Below, piece by piece: positions 9,827 through 16,633 of a DNA stretch of 57,398 nt. Each line of letters starts with the position of its first letter. Within the stretch, counting starts at the first letter, position 1. The stretch is taken from positions 1 to 57,398 of the forward strand of contig JAWWPG010000013.1 of assembly GCA_033850885.1 (NCBI GenBank), given 5' to 3'. The notes beneath the pieces are model-generated. The model was not told where the DNA came from. It saw only the letters and a program-made list of their open reading frames with translations, and did not search any database. The stretch comes from JAWWPG01 sp033850885 (GTDB lineage: Bacteria > Actinomycetota > Actinomycetes > Propionibacteriales > Nocardioidaceae). The position numbers and the translations under genes are program-made.

Positions 9827-10191
9827 AGCGCCGCCGCACCGCCCTGCCCACGCACCGGCTCCGGCTCGCGTCCCTGCGGTTCGTCGCGGTCGGCGAGCTC
9901 GCGGAGGCGCTCGAGGCTGATGTGCTGGTGGGTGCGGAACACCAGCAGCACGATGGCCAGCCCGAGGCCGATCTCGGCGGCGGCTATCGCGATGACGAAC
10001 AGGCTGAGCGACTGGCCGGCGTCCAGCCTGTCGTGCCAGAAGGCGTCGAACGCCACCAGGTTGAGGTTGACGGCGTTGAGCATCAGCTCCACGCCCATCA
10101 GGACCAGGATCGCGTGCCGGCGCGCGAGCACGATGTACACCCCGATCGAGAACAAGAGCGACGAGACGACCAGGGGGAAGAGGACCGGCAT
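9823..10191 (-). CDS. nuoK2: NADH-quinone oxidoreductase-type subunit K, second complex I
   Basis: 122 residues with three transmembrane helices. It has the conserved membrane Glu in VLMGVELMLNAVNLN and a second in AAAEIGLGLAIVLLVFR, both typical of NuoK. The C-terminus carries an extra charged tail of about 20 residues (DEPQGREPEPVRGQG), longer than in the canonical copy (99 residues). Start ATG at 10191 shares its A with the nuoJ2 stop (TGATG), so translation is coupled. Confidence 0.94.
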   Translation of the reverse strand: MPVLFPLVVSSLLFSIGVYIVLARRHAILVLMGVELMLNAVNLNLVAFDAFWHDRLDAGQSLSLFVIAIAAAEIGLGLAIVLLVFRTHQHISLERLRELADRDEPQGREPEPVRGQGGAAAL

Positions 10192-10697
10192 CAGCGCGGC
10201 TCCTGGTGCCGGGACAGCACGATCGCCCCGACCAGTGCTGCCAGCAGCAACAGGCTGAGCACCTCGAACGGCAACGCCCATGACCCGAAGATCGTCGCGC
10301 CCAGCGACCGGGCACTGCCGATGTCCGCGCCGCGGATCTCGAGATGCGCGCCCCGGAAACCGGCCGCGAACGTCGTCACGAGGACCGCGCCAGTCGCCGT
10401 GGCCACGAGGGTCGCCACGGCCCGGTTGGTCGCGTTGAGATCCCCCAGGGTCCCGATCGGCGCACGCGTCAGCATCAGGGCGAAGAGCAGCAGGACGACA
10501 ACCGCGCCGACATAGATGAGCACCTGGACCCACGCCACGAACTCGGCGGCGAGCAGCAGATAGAGCCCTGCCAAGGCGCCCAACGTGACCACGAGCCAGA
10601 GCGCACAGTGCACGAGGTTGGAGCTGAGCGCCACCAGCAGAGCCGACCCGACCGCCATCACCCCAAGCAGGCAGAACAAGGCGTCCACCAGGGTCAT
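10191..10697 (-). CDS. nuoJ2: NADH-quinone oxidoreductase-type subunit J, second complex I
   Basis: 168 residues with five predicted membrane helices, about the normal NuoJ core length. It has the characteristic AEFVAWVQVLIYVGAVVVLLLFALML segment (written here in pieces: AEFVAWVQVLIYVGA then VVVLLLFALML). The ATG at 10697 overlaps the nuoI2 stop (ATGA). It lacks the C-terminal extension of about 70 residues found in the canonical NuoJ of this window. A longer open frame reaching 10910 is only the opposite reading of the nuoI2 tail. Confidence 0.93.
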   Translation of the reverse strand: MTLVDALFCLLGVMAVGSALLVALSSNLVHCALWLVVTLGALAGLYLLLAAEFVAWVQVLIYVGAVVVLLLFALMLTRAPIGTLGDLNATNRAVATLVATATGAVLVTTFAAGFRGAHLEIRGADIGSARSLGATIFGSWALPFEVLSLLLLAALVGAIVLSRHQEPR

Positions 10698-11326
10698 GCG
10701 TCGCCCTCCCGCGTCGATGCGTCCGGATCCCCGTCTGCCGGCGTGCTGGTTGGAGGATCCGACGGCTGGGTGGATCGGGCGACCGGTGAGTCGGATCGTC
10801 CCGGCGCGGCGGCCGGTTGACGCAGTGCGGCAGCGTGGGCCGCCGTCACCTCCTTGGGCGGCTCCGCGGCCGGGTCGAGGGCCGGAGGCGGCGGCACCGT
10901 CCACATCCACTCCTGCAGGCGGTCCTTCTCATGGGTCAGGTCGCGGATGTCGTACTCGGCGTACTCGAACTCCGGCGTCCAGAAGAGGGCGTCGAACGGG
11001 CAGGCCTCGATGCAGATGCTGCAGTACATGCACAGCGAGAAGTCGATGGCGAACCGGTCGAGCATGTTCCGGCTACGCTCCCGCCCACCCGGGGTGGCGG
11101 GCGGGACGGCTTCCTTGTGGGAGTCGATGTAGATGCACCAGGCGGGACACTCCCGCGCACAGAGCATGCAGACCGTGCAGTTCTCCTCCATCAGTGCGAT
11201 GACACCGCGCGACCTCGCGGGCAGCTCCGGCAGCGAGTCCGGGTAGTGCGCAGTCACAGACCCGCGGGTCATCGACCGCCAGGTGATCCTGAGCCCGCTG
11301 AGCAACCCCCTGCCGAAGATGCTCAT
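10694..11326 (-). CDS. nuoI2: NADH-quinone oxidoreductase-type subunit I (two 4Fe-4S), second complex I
   Basis: 210 residues; 8Fe ferredoxin-type subunit that passes electrons toward cluster N2 in NuoB. Two complete motifs are present, CTVCMLCARECP and CMYCSICIEACP, each with the CxxCxxCxxxCP pattern. A proline- and acid-rich tail of about 60 residues (PPPPALDPAAEPPKEV onward) follows the ferredoxin fold and is not part of the usual NuoI core. Starts at ATG 11326, overlapping the nuoH2 stop. In a complex without E, F and G this would be a natural entry subunit for electrons from a soluble ferredoxin, as proposed for other NADH-module-free complex I relatives. Confidence 0.93.
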   Translation of the reverse strand: MSIFGRGLLSGLRITWRSMTRGSVTAHYPDSLPELPARSRGVIALMEENCTVCMLCARECPAWCIYIDSHKEAVPPATPGGRERSRNMLDRFAIDFSLCMYCSICIEACPFDALFWTPEFEYAEYDIRDLTHEKDRLQEWMWTVPPPPALDPAAEPPKEVTAAHAAALRQPAAAPGRSDSPVARSTQPSDPPTSTPADGDPDASTREGDA

Positions 11327-12279
11327 GTGAGCACCACGCCCACGGTCGTCCCCGCCAGCTGAAGCAGCGCGAGTGGCACCAGCCACACCCAGGCCAGCCG
11401 CTGCAGCTGGTCCTCGCGCAACCTCGGGAAGGCGACCCGGACCCAGATCACCACGAACGCGCAGAGCCCCGTCTTCAGGAGGGTCCACAACCAGCCCAGC
11501 TGTCCCGACCAGGGGCCGTGCCATCCGCCGAGGAAGAGTACGGCGGTCAGCGCCGCCAGCACGACGATCCCGGCGTACTCCGCGAGGAGGAACAAGGCGA
11601 AGCGGATCCCGGTGTACTCGGTGTAGGGGCCGAAGATGATCTCGGCGTCGGCCACCGGCATGTCGAACGGTGGGCGCTGCAGCTCGGCGAGACCCGCGAC
11701 GAAGAACACCACCAGCCCCGGCAGCTGCCAGAGCAGCCACCAGGGGTTCCAGGCGGCGGCGATGGCAGCCAGGGATACGCTGCCCGCCGCCATCGCGGTC
11801 GACACCGCGGCCAGCACCAGGGGAAGCTCGTAGGCGAGCAGCTGTGCCGCCACCCGCAGCGCACCGATCAGCGAGAACTTGTTCGCGCTCGACCACCCGG
11901 CCATCAGGGAGCCGACCGTCCCGATGCTCATCACCGCGAGTGCGAAGAACAGGCTGGGGTCGACCCATGCCCCGGCCGCGTCCGGGGAGAGCGGGATCAC
12001 GGCGAGGACCACGAGGTACGGGAGCAGGGCAACCGCCGGCGCCAGCCGGAAGACGTGAGCGTCGGCTGCCGCCGGGACGACGTCCTCCTTCTGGGCGAAC
12101 TTCACCCCGTCGGCGATGAGCTGCGCCCAGCCGTGGAACCCTCCGGCATACATCGGCCCGACCCGCGACTGCATGTGCGCCATCGCCTTGTGCTCGGTCT
12201 GGCCGACGAGGAGGGGAAGCACGAGGAACGCCGCAAGGACGGCGATCGTGCGCCACGCGACGTCCCACCAGTCGATCAT
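11323..12279 (-). CDS. nuoH2: NADH-quinone oxidoreductase-type subunit H, second complex I, with altered quinone-cavity motif
   Basis: 318 residues with about eight membrane helices; NuoH forms the quinone chamber and joins the arms. It retains MQSRVGPMYAGGF, QLIADGVKFAQKED and FGPYTEYTGIRFALF. The usual FDLPEAE(G/S)EL loop reads FDMPVADAEII, so the first Glu of the EAE motif is Val and the second is Asp. The canonical NuoH in this window keeps FDLPEAEGELV. Start chosen at ATG 12279; the frame upstream lies in the repeat-rich spacer and is not conserved. First gene after the 219-bp gap where nuoD is normally found. Confidence 0.92.
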   Translation of the reverse strand: MIDWWDVAWRTIAVLAAFLVLPLLVGQTEHKAMAHMQSRVGPMYAGGFHGWAQLIADGVKFAQKEDVVPAAADAHVFRLAPAVALLPYLVVLAVIPLSPDAAGAWVDPSLFFALAVMSIGTVGSLMAGWSSANKFSLIGALRVAAQLLAYELPLVLAAVSTAMAAGSVSLAAIAAAWNPWWLLWQLPGLVVFFVAGLAELQRPPFDMPVADAEIIFGPYTEYTGIRFALFLLAEYAGIVVLAALTAVLFLGGWHGPWSGQLGWLWTLLKTGLCAFVVIWVRVAFPRLREDQLQRLAWVWLVPLALLQLAGTTVGVVLT

Positions 12280-12351
12280 CGGGTCCTCAGGGATGCAGGC
12301 CGAAGCACGCCATGACCCACCACACCCTAGCGGGGTCTCCCCTCCAAGAGG

Positions 12352-12409
12352 GGTAAGGAACGATGCGGCTGGCTCTCGCCCACGAGAGCCAGCCGCACTG
12401 GTCCTTACC
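12352..12409 (-). terminator. Symmetric 58-nt stem-loop between nuoC2 and nuoH2
   Basis: The outer stem GGTAAGGA (12352-12359) pairs with TCCTTACC (12402-12409). A symmetric 4/4 internal loop follows, then a perfect 15-bp inner stem (12364-12378 with 12383-12397) with a 4-base loop. No U-tract follows on the minus strand, so a simple intrinsic terminator is doubtful. An mRNA processing or stabilizing structure, or an attenuator between nuoABC2 and nuoH-N2, fits as well. Confidence 0.7.
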
Positions 12410-12462
12410 ATTCCTGGTTTGGTCCTGATGATTCCTGCTGGGGGCCCTACCATTCCTGGCTG
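12400..12462. repeat. Three tandem 21-bp direct repeats in the nuoC2-nuoH2 spacer
   Basis: Units begin at 12400, 12421 and 12442. All share GG(T/G)CC(T/C)...ATTCCTG in the same register; the first and third share ACCATTCCTGG exactly. A 21-bp period is two helical turns, as expected for a protein-binding array. The first unit overlaps the right edge of the stem-loop. Confidence 0.7.
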
Positions 12463-12498
12463 GGCAGCGGGAGGCTCCGCTCGCGGTTCCGATCCCGG

Positions 12499-13056
12499 CT
12501 AGGACGACGGCTGCGGCCAGACGTCGGGGTCCGGTACGCCGGGAGGACGGGTACGGCGTCGGCTCGGCGCGGCCTCGCGGTCGGACTCGCCAGGCTCCTT
12601 CGCGCCGGGCCAGGCCTTGGCGACCCGGGACGCGAGCACGAAGTCCTTGCGCAGCGGGTGACCGTCGAACCCGTCGGGAAGCAGGAGCGGGTCGAGGCTC
12701 GGATGTCCCACGATGTCGATGCCGAACATCTCGTGCGTCTCGCGCTCGTGCCAGCCGGCCCCGGCGTAGACGCCGCACACGCAGTCGAGGCGTGGCTCGT
12801 CGCGGGGCAGCCGGGTCCGCAGCATCACGGAGGCGACGTTGCCGACCTGCCGTGCGGCAATGTGGGCGACCACCGAGAACCCCTCCTCGAGGAGGTCGAC
12901 GGCGGTGAGGAAGTCGAAGAACCGGCAGCCGAGACCGTCGCGAGCCGCCAGCAGCGACTCCGCCCATGAAGCTGCCGCGACGTCGACCGTCGGTGGACCG
13001 TAGCCCTGCTCCGGCGGCGAGCCGAAGGCGGTCTCGATCTCGGCGGTCCAGCTCAC
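12499..13056 (-). CDS. nuoC2: NADH-quinone oxidoreductase-type subunit C, second complex I
   Basis: 185 residues; 30-kDa subunit of the connecting module, with the signature HERETHEMFGIDIVGHP and DGFDGHPLRKDF. It is about 100 residues shorter than the canonical NuoC here, mainly at the N-terminus. The GTG start at 13056 overlaps the nuoB2 stop (GTGA). In most complex I operons nuoD follows directly or is fused to nuoC. Here the protein ends in an Arg/Pro-rich tail (APSRRRTRPPGVP) and is followed by the structured spacer. Confidence 0.92.
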   Translation of the reverse strand: MSWTAEIETAFGSPPEQGYGPPTVDVAAASWAESLLAARDGLGCRFFDFLTAVDLLEEGFSVVAHIAARQVGNVASVMLRTRLPRDEPRLDCVCGVYAGAGWHERETHEMFGIDIVGHPSLDPLLLPDGFDGHPLRKDFVLASRVAKAWPGAKEPGESDREAAPSRRRTRPPGVPDPDVWPQPSS

Positions 13057-13673
13057 GCCGTACCACCCGGAGGCCGGAGCAGCGGACGAGTGAGTCGGCT
13101 CGCCAGCGAGCGCCGCTCATCGGGGGTGGGGCTCCCGGCCCGCCTACCCCCGGAGTAGCGCTCAGCGAGCGACTCCCCGGCGATCTTCTCCTGGAGCTTG
13201 ACGATTCCCTGCAGGAGGGACTCGGGGCGGGGCGGGCAGCCAGGCACGTAGACATCGACCGGGATGACCTGGTCGACCCCCTTCGTCACGCAGTACGAGT
13301 CCCAGTAGGGGCCGCCGGAGTTGGAGCACGACCCGAACGAGATGACGTACTTCGGGTCCGGCATCTGCTCGTAGAGCCGACGGACGGCCGGTGCCATCTT
13401 GTCGGTGACCGTTCCCGACACCACCATCAGGTCGGCCTGGCGCGGGCCCGGCGCGAAGGGGATCACGCCCAGCCTGATGAAGTCGTGACGTGCCATCGAG
13501 CTCGCGATGAACTCGATCGCGCAGCAGGCGAGCCCGAAGTTGAACACCCACAGCGAGTAGCGGCGCCCCCAGTTCAGCAGGTAGCGGGCCGGCTCGGGGG
13601 CGAGCTGCTGGAGGGCACCCACCCGCGGCATCGGTAGGGCGACGGGGGAACCCGACGGATCCCTCAGCTCCAC
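13053..13673 (-). CDS. nuoB2: NADH-quinone oxidoreductase-type subunit B (cluster N2), second complex I
   Basis: 206 residues from the GTG at 13673, which overlaps the nuoA2 end; an ATG at 13631 would remove 14 residues. All four N2 cluster cysteines are present: the pair in FGLACCAIEF, one in SFGSCSNSG and one in YVPGCPPRPE. The tail after about residue 165 is Arg-rich and variable. NuoB normally hands electrons to quinone at its interface with NuoD, so loss of nuoD from this operon leaves its usual partner missing unless another NuoD substitutes. Confidence 0.92.
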   Translation of the reverse strand: MELRDPSGSPVALPMPRVGALQQLAPEPARYLLNWGRRYSLWVFNFGLACCAIEFIASSMARHDFIRLGVIPFAPGPRQADLMVVSGTVTDKMAPAVRRLYEQMPDPKYVISFGSCSNSGGPYWDSYCVTKGVDQVIPVDVYVPGCPPRPESLLQGIVKLQEKIAGESLAERYSGGRRAGSPTPDERRSLASRLTRPLLRPPGGTA

Positions 13674-14041
13674 GTCAGCACTCCCGTCCGCCCGGCGTAG
13701 CCGAGCCCGGCGACGACGACGGCGACGAAGACGGCCATCTCGCCGATGCTGACCCCGCCCAACCTCTCGAACACCGTCGCCCACGGGAACAGGAAGACGG
13801 AGTCGACGGCGAACACGACGTACAGGTAGGCGAACACGTAGAACCGGATGTGCACCTGGGCCCAGTCGGATCCGACCGGGTCGACCCCGCACTCGTAGGT
13901 GAGCGTCTTCTGACGGGTCGGCACGACCGGACGCAGGAGCCGGTTGGCCGTCAGCATCGCGGCCACCAGGGCGACTCCCGCTACGAGCACGGTCAGCACC
14001 GGGAGGTACGACGTGAGGTAGGCGTGGTAGGCCGGGCTCAT
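13664..14041 (-). CDS. nuoA2: NADH-quinone oxidoreductase-type subunit A, second complex I
   Basis: 125 residues with three membrane helices. It carries the NuoA signature YECGVDPVGSDWAQVHIRFY and DSVFLFPWA. First gene of the reduced complex I operon. The ATG at 14041 lies six bases after a TAGGTT -10 box (14048-14053), so its transcript is probably leaderless. No Rex-like operator was seen in front of it, in contrast to the canonical nuo operon. Confidence 0.93.
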   Translation of the reverse strand: MSPAYHAYLTSYLPVLTVLVAGVALVAAMLTANRLLRPVVPTRQKTLTYECGVDPVGSDWAQVHIRFYVFAYLYVVFAVDSVFLFPWATVFERLGGVSIGEMAVFVAVVVAGLGYAGRTGVLTWS

Positions 14042-14047
14042 GGCCTC

Positions 14048-14053
14048 AACCTA
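14048..14053 (-). promoter_or_regulatory. Leaderless-type -10 box for nuoA2
   Basis: TAGGTT on the minus strand is followed by six bases and then the nuoA2 ATG. This fits the actinobacterial TANNNT -10 placed so that transcription begins at the start codon. There is no ribosome binding site upstream of the ATG. Confidence 0.5.
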
Positions 14054-14091
14054 GCCGAGCCACCGGCCCAGCGTCGGGGGCACGCAACGGG

Positions 14092-14607
14092 TCAGCCGGG
14101 GAGCCGCCGGTGGATGTCCTGGCTCATCCGCACGATCGCCAGATAGAACTCGAGGGTCATCCGGATGAATGCGAGGTACAAGACCACGACGACGGCCCCC
14201 AGGATGAATAAGAGGATCCCGAGCCCGGCACTGCTGGAGAAGCCGACGATCGTCCAGATCAACCACGCGATGACGAGCATGACGAGGGCGACCACGTAGA
14301 CGACCTTGACGATGATCGGGGTGATGAAATGCTCGAAGCTGAAGTCGAAAAGGGCTCCGAAGAACCCTTTGGCGTCGGGCATCGGCCCGGCTGCCCCGCT
14401 CGGGTACGCCGGAAAGCCACCGGGTGGGACCGAACCGCCTGCGGGCTGACCGCCGTATGGCGGTTGACTGGCAGCGGGGGTCTGGCCGGCGTAGGGCGGC
14501 GGCTGATCGGCGTAGGGCGGCGGCTGGCCGCCAGCGGGGGGCTGGTCGCCGTACGGCGGCTGGCCGGGTTGGCCCTCATCGGGTGGTGGGGGGAACTGTC
14601 CTGACAT
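14092..14607 (-). CDS. Proline/glycine-rich DUF4282-like membrane protein
   Basis: 171 residues. Residues 1-75 are a disordered Pro/Gly/Gln-rich stretch with repeated PPYG, PPYA and PPYAGQ units. Residues about 80-165 hold two hydrophobic helices (VVYVVALVMLVIAWLIW and LGILLFILGAVVVVLYL) and the tail RMTLEFYLAIVRMSQDIHRRL, which resembles DUF4282 proteins. Function unknown. It ends 50 bp before the nuoA2 start on the same strand, but nuoA2 has its own promoter. It is one of a run of Pro-rich small membrane proteins between nuo2 and korA. Confidence 0.8.
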   Translation of the reverse strand: MSGQFPPPPDEGQPGQPPYGDQPPAGGQPPPYADQPPPYAGQTPAASQPPYGGQPAGGSVPPGGFPAYPSGAAGPMPDAKGFFGALFDFSFEHFITPIIVKVVYVVALVMLVIAWLIWTIVGFSSSAGLGILLFILGAVVVVLYLAFIRMTLEFYLAIVRMSQDIHRRLPG

Positions 14608-14734
14608 GTGTCCTCCAGCGGGTGTCCAGGTGATCCCGCGACAAGCTCGTCAGCGAGATCAGGCGGTGAGCGTCATGCTTGCATCAAATCGACGGGAACG
14701 GGTCGAGTCCGGGTCGACTCCAGGGTGGGTGGTC

Positions 14735-14859
14735 GGGTGGTGCACCACCCAACCGGGATAATCCGAGATGGGTGTTTGAGTGGTGCACCACCCAAACACC
14801 CCTCCAGCCACCCGGATCTGAGTGGCTCGAGGGCAATCTGGGTGGTGCACCACCCAACT
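14735..14859 (+). repeat. Triple-palindrome dispersed element, copy A, with an extra palindrome
   Basis: The element core is 14770-14859. It contains a first palindrome centred on GTGGTGCACCAC (14780-14791), a middle imperfect palindrome AGCCACCCGG/ATCTGAGTGGCT (14806-14827), and GGGTGGTGCACCACCC (14840-14855). A further perfect GGGTGGTGCACCACCC lies just before it at 14735-14750. Copies B (42552-42640, same orientation) and C (50908-50997, inverted) share the same order of palindromes and the GAGGGCAATCTGGG-type linker. It lies in the 288-bp gap between two minus-strand membrane-protein genes; nothing else is seen in that gap. Confidence 0.85.
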
Positions 14860-14895
14860 TCGCCGGGCGGTCAGGTGAGCTTGCTGCTGCCACTG

Positions 14896-15282
14896 CTAGT
14901 GGATGTTTCCTATCCCGCTGCTGGATGTGGAGCCGACGGCGAACACCAGGGCGAGAAGGAGCACCCCGACGACAAGAATGACCGTTCCGATGATGCCCAT
15001 GATGAAGCCGGCCAGCGCCTTGCCACGGCCCCCGAGCTGTCCGCCCGAGGCGTCGATCTCCTTCATGCTGTTACGGCCGATCACGAGCGCGATCGGGGCG
15101 ATGATCTGGCAGACGGCCAATCCAAGGATGCCGAGGACGAGGGCCGTCGTCGCCTGACCCTGGTCCTGGACGGGCCTATACGGATAGTCGGGTCCGCCAC
15201 TCGGGTAGGGGTTGTATCCCGGAGGTGGTGGAGGTGGAGGTCCCGGAGGTGGTGGAGGTGGAGGGGGAGGTCCCTGAGACAC
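14896..15282 (-). CDS. Proline-rich DUF4190-like membrane protein
   Basis: 128 residues. The N-terminus is an almost pure polyproline tract (about residues 5-21) followed by a Tyr/Pro/Gly stretch. A DUF4190-type domain then holds two hydrophobic helices: ATTALVLGILGLAVC...IAPIALVIGRNSMKEI, then a Gly-rich loop and IMGIIGTVILVVGVLLLAL. Function unknown; such domains are common in actinobacterial envelope proteins. Same strand as its neighbours, with 122 bp upstream and copy A of the dispersed palindrome element downstream. Confidence 0.82.
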   Translation of the reverse strand: MSQGPPPPPPPPPGPPPPPPPGYNPYPSGGPDYPYRPVQDQGQATTALVLGILGLAVCQIIAPIALVIGRNSMKEIDASGGQLGGRGKALAGFIMGIIGTVILVVGVLLLALVFAVGSTSSSGIGNIH

Positions 15283-15404
15283 GGCCGACGTCCTTTCCTT
15301 GACGGCTCAGCTGTCGATGGGCACCTGAGCGTGGTGCAACGCGACCGGAGGCTGCGGGTCATGCTGGGATCCCGCATACACCCGACGCCCGCACGAGAGG
15401 AGGA

Positions 15405-15959
15405 TCAGTCGGGCACGTCCTTGCGCAGGAAGGCGAGTGCCCCGCCCGCGAGAATCACGATGAGGCTCAGCCAGTAGATGACGCCGTGCCCCGTGTACTT
15501 GCCGACATCGACGCCGTGGGTGTCGAGACCCGCCCAGGTGAGGCCGGCGATGATGGTGAACACGAACGCGGCGCCGAACAGGCCAAGAACGGTCAGCCGG
15601 AGCGGGACCGGCAGGGTCACGTTGGCGAACAGCCGGGCGGCGAGGAGTCCGGCGCCGACGAGCGCGAGCAGGGCGGCGAACCAGCCGAAGAAGCCGTGCC
15701 AGGCGTTGAAGTTGTCGCTGAAGCCAGGAACGCTCGCCGTGTAGTAGCCCGGGATCAGGGACAGGAGAAACGCAAGCACGCCGGCCCCGATGATGCCGAG
15801 GTCGTACCGGTCGGTGCCCTGGACGGCAGCCTTCATCTGGTCTGAGCTGTAGCCACCGGCCGAACGGCCGGTCGGGCCGCCGGTCGGGCCGCCGGTCGGG
15901 CCGCCGGAACCCGGTGGTGGCGGCTCCGGTGGTGGCGGAGTCTGCGGAGTCTCGGACAT
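15405..15959 (-). CDS. Unrecognized four-helix membrane protein with Pro/Gly-rich N-terminus
   Basis: 184 residues. ATG 15959 is preceded by AAGGGG at good spacing. Residues 1-45 are Pro-rich with three exact GGPT repeats, reflecting a tandem 12-bp DNA repeat near 15875-15905. Four hydrophobic helices follow (LGIIGAGVLAFLLSLIPGYY, FFGWFAALLALVGAGLL, LRLTVLGLFGAAFVFTIIAGL, VIYWLSLIVILAGGALAFL). No family could be named. Like its two downstream neighbours it joins a disordered Pro-rich head to a compact membrane domain, which suggests a shared envelope role. Confidence 0.75.
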   Translation of the reverse strand: MSETPQTPPPPEPPPPGSGGPTGGPTGGPTGRSAGGYSSDQMKAAVQGTDRYDLGIIGAGVLAFLLSLIPGYYTASVPGFSDNFNAWHGFFGWFAALLALVGAGLLAARLFANVTLPVPLRLTVLGLFGAAFVFTIIAGLTWAGLDTHGVDVGKYTGHGVIYWLSLIVILAGGALAFLRKDVPD

Positions 15960-16062
15960 GGCATCCCCTTGCGCTGGTCTTCCGGACGCGGCACGCGCCA
16001 CGGTCTGGCGGCGGCCACTTTGTCGTGGTGGGCTTATGTTTCCACCAAGACGCTACTGGTGT

Positions 16063-16068
16063 TGTCAA
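16063..16068 (-). promoter_or_regulatory. Possible -35 (TTGACA) in an A/T-rich patch upstream of the 15405-15959 gene
   Basis: TTGACA reads on the minus strand inside an unusually A/T-rich patch (16035-16085) in the 221-bp gap downstream of the DUF2752 gene. No good -10 lies 16-18 bp away, although ACATAAG lies about 24 bp downstream. No other feature is seen in this gap. Confidence 0.25.
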
Positions 16069-16180
16069 TATGGCCAATTTCGCCATCGGAGTGTCGCGCG
16101 GGCTGCCGGGCTCGGGCTGCCGATCGCAGCCGGTCCACGCGTGGCAGCCCGGCCCGTGGCCGCTACGGCCACAGCTCGGC

Positions 16181-16633
16181 TCACACCGAGGCGTGACCGC
16201 TCAGCACGGCGACCGCTCGCACGACACCGAACGCGATCCAGCTCACGATCAGGACCATCCCCATCGGGTGGCGAAGGCCGCGGCCGATATCCGGCATCGG
16301 CCGACGCCGAACCAGCGCCACGACGACGAGCAGCACGATCAGGACGCCAGCAGGCATGGTCACGAACGCGAACGGGTTCGCCGAGGCTGCGTCGCCGAGG
16401 CGACCGTGCGCCAGGAACACCCAGGCCCGAGTCATCCCGCAGCCGGGGCACGGCAGCCCGGTCGCCAACCGGAACGGACAGACGACCGGGCCGTTGGTGG
16501 CCTGGTGCGGGCTCAAGGAGGCGGCGCAGCACAGCGCGCCGGCGCAGCCGACCCCGAGCAGCATCGTCGGCCACCGACGCACCGGCGGGCGACTGAGCCG
16601 GTCCGCGACCGCGCTACCGGAGAGGACGGCCAT
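16181..16633 (-). CDS. DUF2752-like membrane protein
   Basis: 150 residues from ATG 16633, which follows AAGGA; an ATG at 16651 in the same frame is possible. The DUF2752 signature is visible: CPFRLATGLPCPGCGMTRAW, with the CPxCGMTRA cysteines, then three hydrophobic helices (PAGVLIVLLVVVALV and MGMVLIVSWIAFGVVRAVAVL among them). It overlaps the end of the TM2 gene by 20 bp, so the two are co-transcribed. Function unknown; DUF2752 and TM2 proteins are often neighbours in actinobacteria. Confidence 0.85.
   Translation of the reverse strand: MAVLSGSAVADRLSRPPVRRWPTMLLGVGCAGALCCAASLSPHQATNGPVVCPFRLATGLPCPGCGMTRAWVFLAHGRLGDAASANPFAFVTMPAGVLIVLLVVVALVRRRPMPDIGRGLRHPMGMVLIVSWIAFGVVRAVAVLSGHASV

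Noticed and set aside
9826..10315. Longer NuoL2 reading starting at 10315
   Set aside because: It overlaps nuoK2 in another frame; NuoL sequence begins after the nuoK2 stop at the GTGA overlap.
12280..12498. Remnant of nuoD in the nuoC2-nuoH2 gap
   Set aside because: The gap is too short for nuoD (about 1,300 bp) and shows hairpin and repeat structure instead of any NuoD-like peptide in any frame.
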